Source of the DNA: Clostridium weizhouense
Lineage (GTDB): Bacteria > Bacillota > Clostridia > Clostridiales > Clostridiaceae
DNA length: 64,000 nt
Assembly: GCF_019431045.1 (NCBI RefSeq)
Contig: NZ_JAHXPT010000003.1
Span: forward strand, 62,001 to 126,000
Direction of reading: 5' to 3'
Shown here: positions 29,156 through 37,573 of the stretch, one piece after another
How the letters are laid out: each line of letters opens with the position of its first letter
Position numbering within the stretch: position 1 is the first letter of the stretch
Made by a program: the position numbers and the translations under genes
The notes under the pieces: model-generated
Databases searched by the model: none
What the model was told of the DNA's origin: nothing
What the model saw: only the letters and a program-made list of their open reading frames with translations

Positions 29156-29635
29156 ATGAAAAACATATTTTTTTATCAAACAGAGATTGGGGAAATAGGA
29201 ATTGCTGAAAATGGAAATGCCATTACAAATCTGTATTTTAAAAGAATAGAATTAATAGATAATTTTAATTTGGCAGAAACTAAGCTTATAAAAGAAGCAT
29301 ACTCTCAATTGAAAAATTATCTTTTAGGAGATATAAAAAAATTTACATTGCCACTTAATCCTGAAGGAACTGATTTTATGAAGAAGGTTTGGAATTCATT
29401 AACGCTTATTCCATATGGTCAGACTTGTACATATAAAGAAGTTGCAAAATCTACTGGTAATGAAAAGGCATCAAGAGCAGTAGGACTTGCAAATAATAAA
29501 AATCCAATTCCTATTTTTATTCCTTGTCATAGAGTAATTGGAGCAAATGGTAAATTAGTTGGATACTCAGGTGGAATAGATATAAAAAAATATCTTTTAA
29601 ATTTAGAAAGAACCAATATAAAAGATATTTTTTAA
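29156..29635 (+). CDS. ogt: Methylated-DNA-protein cysteine methyltransferase
   Basis: This suicide repair enzyme transfers alkyl groups from O6-alkylguanine to its own cysteine. The 159-residue protein has the helix-turn-helix around TYKEVAKSTGNEKASRAVG and the active site IPCHRVIGANGKLVGYSGG with Cys124. The ATG at 29156 follows AAAGGAGATGATAGG; an upstream in-frame start at 29087 lies inside the leader hairpin. It is convergent with the PHP gene, with only 41 bp between them. Confidence 0.93.
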   Translation: MKNIFFYQTEIGEIGIAENGNAITNLYFKRIELIDNFNLAETKLIKEAYSQLKNYLLGDIKKFTLPLNPEGTDFMKKVWNSLTLIPYGQTCTYKEVAKSTGNEKASRAVGLANNKNPIPIFIPCHRVIGANGKLVGYSGGIDIKKYLLNLERTNIKDIF

Positions 29636-29676
29636 AAGTATAGATTTATGCTGTTTTATAAAATTAATAGAAAATA

Positions 29677-30480
29677 TTATAATTTTATAAATTCAGGTTT
29701 CATTTTATTAAATCTGCAAACATATTTAAATCCAATTTCTCTAAGAACATCATGAACATATGGAAATTCAGTTGCAATTTGAGAAGTAATATGAGAATCA
29801 GATCCAACAGTAATTATTTCTCCACCTAAATGCTTGTACATTTTAAGTATGTTTGTAGAAGGTGTTAAATCAGGTAATTTGTATTTAAATGAAGAGGTAT
29901 TAAGTTCAATACCTTTACCATTTTCAATAACCTTTTTTAATATTGATTCTAAATAGTCATTAAATAAACTATCATCTAAAATAGTATCATAGTTTCCATA
30001 TCTTTTAATTAAATCAACATGTCCTAAAACTGAATAGTCTATAAAAGAATTAACAATATTTAATAGAGTTTTATAATATCCTTCATATACTTCAAATTGA
30101 GTTTTACCTTTATGAAAGTCTCCAGTACATAATTCAAATCTATCTATTGTATGTATTGAACCAATAACAAAGTCTAAGTCATGTTCATGAATTTCTTTAG
30201 AACATTGTTCTAGAATATGACTTTGAAGTCCCATTTCGATACCTTTTTTTATAGAAATTTTATTGGAATATTTATTTTTATAGAATTCCAATTCTTCTAA
30301 ATATTTGTCATAATCAATTTTTACATTAGGATTTCCAAGCACATCATAATCTATGTGATCGGTAAAACAAATTTCTTTAAGTCCTAATTCTATTGATTTT
30401 TTTATCATATCTATCATGGGTGTAGTTGAATCTGCTGAATAATGACAATGCATATGGTAGTCAGAGTAAGACATATACAA
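29677..30480 (-). CDS. hisJ: Histidinol-phosphatase (PHP family, HisJ/HisK type)
   Basis: The 267-residue protein has the four PHP metal motifs: DYHMHCHYS, a Glu in GIEMGLQ, SIHTIDRF, GHVDLIKRYG, and SDSHI at the C terminus. PHP proteins of this length next to no other his genes are usually annotated as histidinol-phosphatase, but activity on other phosphoesters is possible. AGGAGGGG precedes the ATG. No other histidine biosynthesis gene is in the window. Confidence 0.82.
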   Translation of the reverse strand: MYMSYSDYHMHCHYSADSTTPMIDMIKKSIELGLKEICFTDHIDYDVLGNPNVKIDYDKYLEELEFYKNKYSNKISIKKGIEMGLQSHILEQCSKEIHEHDLDFVIGSIHTIDRFELCTGDFHKGKTQFEVYEGYYKTLLNIVNSFIDYSVLGHVDLIKRYGNYDTILDDSLFNDYLESILKKVIENGKGIELNTSSFKYKLPDLTPSTNILKMYKHLGGEIITVGSDSHITSQIATEFPYVHDVLREIGFKYVCRFNKMKPEFIKL

Positions 30481-30695
30481 CCCCTCCTTTATGTATAATT
30501 TATATATTAATTATACTCCGTATAATTTTAATGTCTACAATAAGGGCGAAGTCTTAAGTTATATTATATATTTTAAGTAAATTTAGCATATTAATATAGA
30601 TGTATTATTATTAATTTCTTTAATGTGCCTTAAAATATAATTTATGTTATAATGTTCAAGTAAATTTAACATAATTATTAAAAGGAGGAGATATT

Positions 30696-30872
30696 ATGTT
30701 CACTAAGGATGAACTTTTAGTTATTGAAGATGCATTAAGAATTGCAGATGAAGAATATATAAAATTATTAGATGAAAACAAAAATAATAAGAATAGAATG
30801 GTTGCTTACAACAGAAAGCAAAAAAAATTATGGTTGGTTCAAAATAAACTTAAAAAACTTTTAAAAGAATAA
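30696..30872 (+). CDS. Small basic helical protein
   Basis: 58 residues starting MFTKDELLVIEDALRIADEE, behind a perfect AAAGGAGG site. It is charged and helical, with a lysine-rich C terminus (KLKKLLKE). There is no membrane segment or cysteine. I do not recognise a function. Codon use is like its neighbours and the ribosome binding site is strong, so I judge it real. It is probably expressed alone. Confidence 0.65.
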   Translation: MFTKDELLVIEDALRIADEEYIKLLDENKNNKNRMVAYNRKQKKLWLVQNKLKKLLKE

Positions 30873-30934
30873 TAATAAAATCAGGCATATGAAAGAAAAT
30901 AAGAGTTTAAAGAGGAAGTATATATTATTCTGCG

Positions 30935-31035
30935 TAAGATAAAGAAATCAGTTTAGTTAATAGAGAATTATTAGCTAAATTTGTTGATGCAAAATAGATT
31001 AGTATACTAGTATATTGTTTTTTGATTTGTCTTAA
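30935..31035 (+). repeat. Interspersed repeat or gene remnant, copy 1
   Basis: About 100 bp resembling 39829-39935: both hold TAAGATAA, then TTTAATCGAGA-like and GTTAAATTT-like blocks, a Ttgat/TTGAC block and AAATAGATKAGTA. Here one frame reads DKEISLVNRELLAKFVDAK and stops, which looks like the end of a lost coding sequence. Confidence 0.4.
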
Positions 31036-31117
31036 TCTAAAAGTATAAATTTAAAATAACAAAAAATGTTATTGAAATATTTAATTTTTTTTGTTAATAT
31101 AATTAAAATTATAAGTA

Positions 31118-31130
31118 GCCGCTACCGCAA
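31118..31130 (+). repeat. GC-rich inverted repeat left of mtaD
   Basis: CGCTACCGC (31120-31128) followed by AAAT is matched in inverted orientation at 32544-32552 (GCGGTAGCG, preceded by AAATTTG), just past the other end of the gene. Nine GC-rich bases in a sequence this AT-rich are unlikely to match by chance. Function unknown. Confidence 0.55.
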
Positions 31131-31157
31131 ATAAAAAAAGAAATGAGGATACTTATT

Positions 31158-32453
31158 ATGTTATTTAAAAATATTACAATTATTAATGAAAATTATGATG
31201 TTATTAAAGATACCAATGTATTGGTTCAAGGAAATAAGATTAAGTATATTGGATCAGAAATACCTAAAGCTTATAATGGTGAAATATATGATGGAAAAAA
31301 TAAAGTAGCGATGCCAGGTTTTTTCAATACTCATTGTCATGTCCCTATGACATTACTTAGAGGATATGGAGAAGGTTTGCCATTACAACGTTGGTTACAA
31401 GAAAAAATCTTTCCATTTGAAGCTTTACTTACTGATGAAGATTGTTATTGGGGAACTTTATTAGGAATTAGTGAAATGATTAAAAGTGGAGTTGTATCAT
31501 TTACTGATATGTATTCTCGTCTTGAAACTTTAGTACAAGCTATTGAAGAAACAGGTATAAAAGCTAATATTTCAAATTCATATCTTAAATTTGATGATAA
31601 TGAAGATTATTTTAAGGATAGATCATATAAAGATACTGAATTTATTAGAAATTATGTAAAAACATCTGTGCATGATCGTATACGAGGAGATGTTTCTATT
31701 CATGCTGAGTATACTTCAACAGAAAAAGTAGTTAGACAAATTTCTGAATATTGTAATGAAGCTAATATGAATATGCATATTCATCTTTCAGAAACAGCAA
31801 AAGAACAACAAGCTTGTAAAGAAAGACATGGTTTAACACCAGCAGAATATTTCTTTAAATGTGGAACATTTAAAAATAAAACAACAGCAGCTCATTGTGT
31901 TTTCTTAGAAGGTGATGATTTTAATATACTTAAAGAAAATAAAGTTACAGTGTCACATTGTCCAACAAGTAATTTAAAACTTGGAAGTGGTATAGCACCA
32001 ATAAAAACAATGTTAGAACATGATATTAATGTTACTATTGGAACAGATGGTGCAGCAAGTAATAATAATCTTAATATGTTAGAGGAAGTTAATCTTGCAG
32101 CATTATTACACAAAGGAGCTAATAATGATCCATTATTTTTAGGACAAAAAGATATATTAAAGATTTCTTGCTTAAATGGTGCTGCATCACAAGGTAGAGA
32201 AGAGTGTGGATGCATTAAGGTTGGTAATAGAGCAGATATCATTATATATGATTTTGATAAACCTCATATGCAACCAGCATTTGATGTATTAGCAAACATA
32301 TTTTATTCTGCACAAGCAAGTGATATATGTTTATCAATGATAGATGGTAATGTTGTATATAAAAATGGTATTTTTACTAACATAGATATGGAAAAAGTTT
32401 ATTATAATGTAAATAGAATAAAAGATGAGAAACTTAATTTATTAAAGTTATAG
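31158..32453 (+). CDS. mtaD: 5'-methylthioadenosine/S-adenosylhomocysteine deaminase-type amidohydrolase
   Basis: About 431 residues of the amidohydrolase family. Metal ligands lie in FFNTHCHVPM, MNMHIHLSETAKE and GTDGAASNNNLNM; the substrate-binding SHCPTSNLKLGSGIAPI is typical of the MtaD/SsnA/TrzN group. It probably deaminates adenosine, MTA or SAH; exact substrate is uncertain. The ATG at 31158 follows GAGGA by 8 bp. Arginine codons CGT and CGA (around residues 75, 113 and 165) are more frequent than in nearby genes, which use AGA, so transfer is possible. It is flanked by GCGGTAGCG inverted repeats. Confidence 0.85.
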   Translation: MLFKNITIINENYDVIKDTNVLVQGNKIKYIGSEIPKAYNGEIYDGKNKVAMPGFFNTHCHVPMTLLRGYGEGLPLQRWLQEKIFPFEALLTDEDCYWGTLLGISEMIKSGVVSFTDMYSRLETLVQAIEETGIKANISNSYLKFDDNEDYFKDRSYKDTEFIRNYVKTSVHDRIRGDVSIHAEYTSTEKVVRQISEYCNEANMNMHIHLSETAKEQQACKERHGLTPAEYFFKCGTFKNKTTAAHCVFLEGDDFNILKENKVTVSHCPTSNLKLGSGIAPIKTMLEHDINVTIGTDGAASNNNLNMLEEVNLAALLHKGANNDPLFLGQKDILKISCLNGAASQGREECGCIKVGNRADIIIYDFDKPHMQPAFDVLANIFYSAQASDICLSMIDGNVVYKNGIFTNIDMEKVYYNVNRIKDEKLNLLKL

Positions 32454-32543
32454 TTTAAAATTAATATATTTATTAAATATAATATTTATATTAAGTTTTT
32501 ATAGTACCATTTAACATTATTAATAATAAATAAAACAAATTTG

Positions 32544-32552
32544 GCGGTAGCG
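32544..32552 (-). repeat. GC-rich inverted repeat right of mtaD
   Basis: GCGGTAGCG, the partner of 31120-31128; see that entry. Confidence 0.55.
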
Positions 32553-32590
32553 AGAGAATAAAATATAATCATTAAAATGTGTAATATTAA

Positions 32591-32701
32591 CTTATATAAG
32601 TTCATAATAGGTTGAACGTTTCTACCAACTACCTTAATAGTTGATTATAAGTTAATCCTTTTACGGGATTACTATATTCAATTTTAGGGTAGTTGGTTTT
32701 T
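32591..32701 (+). promoter_or_regulatory. Adenine-type purine riboswitch without evident target
   Basis: The aptamer (32591-32651) has P1 CTTATA/TATAAG, P2 GTTCA/TGAAC with loop TAATAGG, the invariant core GTTTCTACC, P3 AACTA/TAGTT with loop CCTTAA, and GATTAT in J3/1. The T in place of the guanine-class C points to adenine. Loops 2 and 3 keep the GG and CC for the kissing pairs but are otherwise divergent. CCAACTACC (32625-32633), which includes the 5' P3 strand, can instead pair with GGTAGTTGG (32688-32696) before TTTTT, so aptamer and terminator are mutually exclusive: an ON switch. No open frame follows before the tyrS promoter. Confidence 0.8.
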
Positions 32702-32831
32702 GCATTTAAATTAACTATCAAATATATAGTAAATTAACCGTAAAATACTTCAAGATTGTATTTTAAAATAATGTTAATCTGCAGTATATGAGGTATATTA
32801 TAAATAATACATGGGAAATAATAACTTTTAC

Positions 32832-32860
32832 TTGACAAAAAAATGTTACTTAACTATAAT
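32832..32860 (+). promoter_or_regulatory. Consensus promoter of tyrS
   Basis: TTGACA (32832-32837) and TATAAT (32855-32860) with a 17-bp spacer, about 70 bp before the T-box stem I. Confidence 0.85.
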
Positions 32861-32934
32861 TATAAATAATTTAATATATATCGCATAACTAAGATTTATA
32901 ATTTATTATATTTCGGAGTATGAGATTTTCAATA

Positions 32935-33212
32935 AAAAGCAATGAAAAGAACAAGTAGAGATTAGTTAAACCAAACAGAAAGTTACCGGTCGATGAGAGG
33001 TGCATGGATACTGATTTTGAATACATCTTAGAGCTTCAAACTGAAAAGAAATTTTCTAAGTAGGTGATGACGGTTCCCTGCACCCGTTATAGTGCTAAAG
33101 TATAACCATATGTGGCGTACTTGAAGAGGTTAATTATGTGAGTGATTAATAAATTAGGGTGGTAACACGAGATATACTCTCGTCCTTTATATATAAAGGA
33201 CGAGAGTTTTTT
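32935..33212 (+). promoter_or_regulatory. Tyrosine T-box leader
   Basis: The T-box consensus AGGGTGGTAACACGAGA lies at 33156-33172. The terminator CTCTCGTCCTTT/AAAGGACGAGAG with a T-run follows (33177-33212). The stem I region near 33040 contains a TAC followed by A (in GAATACATC), which fits a Tyr specifier. Uncharged tRNA-Tyr would stabilise the antiterminator and raise tyrS expression. Confidence 0.95.
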
Positions 33213-33285
33213 ATTCTTTAAGGAATCATATTATTAAATAATATGAGGATAAATTCTAAAATATTTTAAAGTTATGATAAGTACC

Positions 33286-33395
33286 CCTAAAGAATAAAAA
33301 ATAATCATATGCCGCACCATTATTCCTGCACTATGTTTGGAAAGTGTGCATGGCTAAAAAATCCATGTTCCATAGTCACTTAGCGACTTTTTTTA
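33286..33395 (+). promoter_or_regulatory. Structured leader repeat, copy B, upstream of tyrS
   Basis: Closely matches the ogt leader from AAGAATAAA through CCATTATT, TGCACTATGTTTGGAAAG and TGCATGGCTAAA. ACTATG (33330-33335) pairs with CATAGT (33371-33376), replacing the CTAGG/CCTAG pair of copy A (covariation). An inner CATGG/CCATG hairpin lies within. AGTC/GACT (33374-33388) then forms a short hairpin before TTTTTTT, overlapping the outer stem. It follows the T-box terminator, so it is transcribed only upon read-through. Confidence 0.6.
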
Positions 33396-33457
33396 TTGCA
33401 TATTGAATCTTATAGAGCTTGCTTATATAAAATTTAAAATATAAGGAGTTAAAAGAT

Positions 33458-34672
33458 ATGAAAAAAACAATTGATGAACAAATTAAAATTATATCAAAAG
33501 GAGCAGCAGATATTATAAGTATTGATGAATTGAAAGAAAAACTTATAAAATCAGAAAAAGAAAATAAACCATTAATAATTAAACTAGGATTAGATCCAAG
33601 TGCTCCAGATATACATTTAGGGCATGCTGTTGTTTTAAGAAAAATAAAACAAATGCAAGATTTAGGTCATAAGGCTGTTATTTTAATAGGAGATTTTACA
33701 GGTAAAATAGGAGATCCAACAGGTAAATCAAAAACAAGAAAACCATTAACTCAAGAACAAGTTTTAGAAAATGCATTAACTTATCAAAAACAAATTTTAA
33801 AAGTATTGGATAAAGAGAAAACTGAAATCAAATTTAATAGTGAGTGGTTATCAAAGTTAAGCTTTGAAGAAGTATTAAAGTTAGCTGCAACAACAACTGT
33901 TGCTAGAATGTTAGAAAGAGATGACTTTAAAAATCGTTATAGTAATAATGCACCTATTGGAATCCATGAGTTTTTTTATCCTTTAATGCAAGGGTATGAT
34001 TCTATTAAGCTAAAGGCTGATATAGAATTAGGAGGAACAGATCAAACGTTTAATATTCTTATGGGAAGAACTCTTCAAAAAAATATAGAAATGGAGCAAC
34101 AAATAGCAATATTTATGCCAATATTAGAAGGTTTAGATGGGATTGAAAAAATGAGTAAAAGTTTAGGTAATTATATTGGTGTAGATGAAAAAGCTGAGGT
34201 AATGTTTAAAAAGGTAATGGAAGTTCCAGATAATCTTATTATAAAATATTTTGAATTAGCAACAGATGAACATCCAGATAGAATTGAAGAAATAAAAAAA
34301 GAATTAAAAGAAGGAAAAAATCCAAGAGATATTAAGTTTCAATTAGCAAAAATTATTACTAATTTATATCATACAGATAAAGAAACTAAGTATGCTATTG
34401 ACTACTATGAACAAGTCTTTAAGCAAGGAAGTTTACCTCAAATAGTACCAGAATTAACAGTGTCTTCAGAATGTGATACATTAAAAAAAGTTGGAACAGT
34501 TCTTGTGAAAAATAGAATAATAGACTCTAATAATGAATTTAGAAGATTAGTAAATCAAGGTGGTGTCCAAATAAATAACCAAAAGGTAACTAATTTTGAT
34601 AATACTCAAATAGAAAACGAAGATATAATTAAAATTGGTAAAAAGAGGTTTGTTAAAATAATAAAGTTATAG
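33458..34672 (+). CDS. tyrS: Tyrosyl-tRNA synthetase
   Basis: Charges tRNA-Tyr. The 404-residue protein has the class I signature HLGHAVV (near residue 52), the KMSKS loop (near 231) and a C-terminal S4 RNA-binding domain (FRRLVNQGGVQINN). The sequence resembles the TyrZ-like/TyrRS group with KLGLDPSAPDIHLGH. A T-box controls it, and a second structured leader element lies between T-box and start codon. AAGGAG precedes the ATG. Confidence 0.96.
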   Translation: MKKTIDEQIKIISKGAADIISIDELKEKLIKSEKENKPLIIKLGLDPSAPDIHLGHAVVLRKIKQMQDLGHKAVILIGDFTGKIGDPTGKSKTRKPLTQEQVLENALTYQKQILKVLDKEKTEIKFNSEWLSKLSFEEVLKLAATTTVARMLERDDFKNRYSNNAPIGIHEFFYPLMQGYDSIKLKADIELGGTDQTFNILMGRTLQKNIEMEQQIAIFMPILEGLDGIEKMSKSLGNYIGVDEKAEVMFKKVMEVPDNLIIKYFELATDEHPDRIEEIKKELKEGKNPRDIKFQLAKIITNLYHTDKETKYAIDYYEQVFKQGSLPQIVPELTVSSECDTLKKVGTVLVKNRIIDSNNEFRRLVNQGGVQINNQKVTNFDNTQIENEDIIKIGKKRFVKIIKL

Positions 34673-35013
34673 TATATTATTTTACAGATTATAAGATTAT
34701 ATATAATATAGATATCTATTAGTTATTAATCAAAGCATAATATAGATTTATTTTTGGATATATTGTAATATATATGTAATTAATTTATAGTCTAAAAGTT
34801 ATTTCTAATTATGATTTCTAGTATATATGTGATTAAAATTTTTCTTAATACATTAATATATATAAGAAGTATAAGAATTTTAAAAAAGCAAATAAAAGTT
34901 ATTTATTTTAATGATTTTTTATATATGGAATTATATATACTATTTTCTAATAGATATTAACTTTGAACTATAAAATTAACTTGTAATTAAATATAGAAAA
35001 TGGAGGGAATTTT
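34673..35013. other. Gene-free AT-rich gap
   Basis: 341 bp between tyrS and the phosphorylase gene. I find no convincing terminator, promoter or open frame; it is largely AT-rich with several ATATA stretches. Confidence 0.4.
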
Positions 35014-35826
35014 ATGTACGATAAAATAATGGAATCTGTAGATTACATAAAGAGCAAAGTAAATAGAGAACCTAAAATTGCAGTAATATTAGGTTCAGGT
35101 TTAGGTGATTTAGTTAATGTAGTTGAAGATACTGAATATATATCTTATGAAGATATTCCTAATTTTCCTGTATCTACAGTAAAAGGTCATGAAGGAAAGT
35201 TAGCATTTGGTAAAATTAATGGCGTAGAAGTGTTATTAATGCAAGGAAGATTTCATTACTATGAAGGATATACAATGAAAGAAGTAACATATCCTATATA
35301 TGTAATGAAAAAATTGGGAATAGAAAAGATTATTGTGACAAATGCTTGTGGTGGAATAAATACAGATTTTGAACCAGGAACATTAATGATTATAAACGAT
35401 TTTATAAACCTTTTTGGAACGAATCCTTTAATAGGATTAAATGATGAAAGATTAGGAACAAGATTCCCTGATATGTCAGAACCATATAAAATAGATCTTA
35501 TCGATAAGGCTAAGAAGGTTGCAGACGAATTAGATATAAAATATAAAGAAGGCGTTTATGCAGGATTTATGGGACCATACTATGAAACTGCTGCTGAAGT
35601 TAGAATGATAGGAAGACATGGAGCAGATGCTGTTGGTATGTCAACGGTACCAGAAACAATAGTAGCTAATTATTTAGGAATTGATGTGTTAGGAATAGCA
35701 TGTATAACTAATATGGCAACAGGAATACAAAAAGTTAAACATTCACACCAAAGAGTTGTAGAAACAGCTCAAAAAGCTTCAGCAAATCTTTGCAAGTGGG
35801 TATCAAAAGTTATAGAAGTAATGTAG
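35014..35826 (+). CDS. punA: Purine nucleoside phosphorylase (PunA type)
   Basis: Splits inosine, guanosine and their deoxy forms with phosphate. The 270-residue protein has VILGSGLGDLV (phosphate loop), GRFHYYEGY, NACGGINTDF (purine contacts) and EVRMIGRHGADAVGMSTVPE. It belongs to the trimeric class II PNP group. TGGAGGG precedes the ATG. It fits with the nearby purine salvage genes (deaminase, permease, xpt). Confidence 0.94.
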   Translation: MYDKIMESVDYIKSKVNREPKIAVILGSGLGDLVNVVEDTEYISYEDIPNFPVSTVKGHEGKLAFGKINGVEVLLMQGRFHYYEGYTMKEVTYPIYVMKKLGIEKIIVTNACGGINTDFEPGTLMIINDFINLFGTNPLIGLNDERLGTRFPDMSEPYKIDLIDKAKKVADELDIKYKEGVYAGFMGPYYETAAEVRMIGRHGADAVGMSTVPETIVANYLGIDVLGIACITNMATGIQKVKHSHQRVVETAQKASANLCKWVSKVIEVM

Positions 35827-35841
35827 TATTATATAGCTTGA

Positions 35842-35890
35842 TTTTTAGGATAAGGTATTGTAGAAAATATAATGCCTTATCCTAATTTTA
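35842..35890 (+). terminator. Terminator after punA
   Basis: TTAGGATAAGG pairs perfectly with CCTTATCCTAA, followed by TTTTA. Confidence 0.8.
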
Positions 35891-36109
35891 CGTTTTGAAA
35901 CAAGGGATTTTTATTAAATAGAATTTATAGATTAGAAAAAAGATAATTAAAGATATTTTATATAATTTTTATAAATATAGTATTTCTTTAATTAATAGTA
36001 TTTAGTTAGAAACGTATTTATAATAAATATTTATTGATATAAGTCTCTTAATTGCTATATTATTATATAGAAGTATAAAATTTGTATTATTATAATTAGG
36101 GAGCTTCTT

Positions 36110-36865
36110 ATGGAATTGAAAAATGTAATTGATATTGCACTTACAGCAGGAGAAATATTGTTAGCTAATGGTGCTGAAACATATAGAATAGAAGATACAG
36201 TGGTAAAAATATGTGAAGCTTATGGTTTTACAGGAGAATGTTTGTCAATGTCAAATGGTCTTTTGTTATCAGTAGAGCAATCAGGAGTTGATAAGGTTAC
36301 TTCAATGAAAAAAGTAAATAAAAAACATGTAGATTTATATAGAATAGAGTTAATAAATTCATTTTCAAGACAAATTTGTGAAAAGTCATTATCATATGAG
36401 GAGGCTAAAAAGATATTAGACGATATTAAAAAGGCTCCTAAGTTTACTTTATCTGTAAGAATAATGGCGGCATGTATGACAGGATTTATTTATACACTTT
36501 TCTTTAATGGGTCTTTATTAGATGGAATCTCATCTATAATAATATGTTTAATTACATACGTAATACTTGAAAAGATTTCAGAATTGGGATTTTTTCAATT
36601 CTTGGAGTTTTATTTGTCAGGATTACTTATAGGAGGGGGGAGTATATTATCTGAAATGCTCATTAGTTCAATTAATAAACATAATGTAATTACAGGTGCA
36701 ATAATGATACTTCTTCCAGGTGTTGTTTTAACAAATGGAATAAAAGATATTCTTTATGGTGACTTTTCATCTGGTGTTGCAAAATTTTTTGAGGCTATGA
36801 TTGTTATTATAGCGGTGAGTGCAGGAATAGGTACATCATTAATTATTTATTTGAAAGGAATGTAA
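36110..36865 (+). CDS. ThrE-type threonine/serine exporter, large part (YjjP)
   Basis: 251 residues: an N-terminal cytosolic domain (LTAGEILLANGAETYRIEDTV, SMSNGLLLSV) and about five membrane helices from residue 120. This matches the YjjP/ThrE (PF06738) family, one half of a two-gene exporter. It is 5 bp from its partner at 36871. Substrate in clostridia is unproven; threonine, serine or succinate have been linked to relatives. Confidence 0.85.
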   Translation: MELKNVIDIALTAGEILLANGAETYRIEDTVVKICEAYGFTGECLSMSNGLLLSVEQSGVDKVTSMKKVNKKHVDLYRIELINSFSRQICEKSLSYEEAKKILDDIKKAPKFTLSVRIMAACMTGFIYTLFFNGSLLDGISSIIICLITYVILEKISELGFFQFLEFYLSGLLIGGGSILSEMLISSINKHNVITGAIMILLPGVVLTNGIKDILYGDFSSGVAKFFEAMIVIIAVSAGIGTSLIIYLKGM

Positions 36866-36870
36866 TTTAT

Positions 36871-37314
36871 ATGTTGATTAAAATGACAATGCTTGCATTT
36901 TTAGGAAGTGTATTTCCAGTTATATTATTTAATATTGATAGAAGAAAAATAATATGGACAGGAATTGCCGGTGCTTTTGGATGGATAATTTATAGTATTA
37001 TTTTTGAAATAACAAGTAGCCAGGTAATAAGTTCATTTTGGGGAGCTTTTGCTGTAAATATATATAGTGAATTTATGGCTCGTAAAAAAAAGACTCCAGC
37101 ATCAATGTTTTATATACCAGGTATATTTCCATTAGTACCAGGTATAACAGCATATAGTACTATAAGTTATATTGTTGAGAATAATTTTAATGATGCTTTA
37201 AATAAAGGTATACTTACATTATCAATTGGTGGTGCAATTGCATTTGGAATTATGTTATCATCTACTGTTGTTAGGTTTATATCGAAGTTAAAATTTAAGT
37301 GGTCAAGCAATTGA
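36871..37314 (+). CDS. ThrE-type exporter, small part (YjjB)
   Basis: 147 residues with five hydrophobic helices and the signatures PASMFYIPGIFPLVPG and GWIIY of the YjjB (PF12821) family. It completes the split exporter begun by the gene at 36110, with near-coupled translation. Confidence 0.85.
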   Translation: MLIKMTMLAFLGSVFPVILFNIDRRKIIWTGIAGAFGWIIYSIIFEITSSQVISSFWGAFAVNIYSEFMARKKKTPASMFYIPGIFPLVPGITAYSTISYIVENNFNDALNKGILTLSIGGAIAFGIMLSSTVVRFISKLKFKWSSN

Positions 37315-37369
37315 TTTTTAAAACTGATATGTATTAAAATAAATTTACTATATTAAAACAAAAAAATTA

Positions 37370-37415
37370 AAGCTATCTCAAATTATATAAATATGTTTTT
37401 GAGATAGCTCTTTTA
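37370..37415. terminator. Terminator of the TCTCAAA family, between convergent genes
   Basis: AAAGCTATCTCAAA pairs with TTTGAGATAGCTCTTT. It serves yjjB and possibly the convergent surface protein gene. Confidence 0.8.
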
Positions 37416-37573
37416 AATTATGGTTTATAATTGCCGATGTTTTAAGTTAATATTTATAATATAAAAATTACTTTAAAGCATAGTATAAATGTTTTAATTA
37501 AGTTAAAGATATAATGTTTTATAGAAAATTATATCCTTAACTAATAATATCTAGTTAGAAGCATATATTATAA

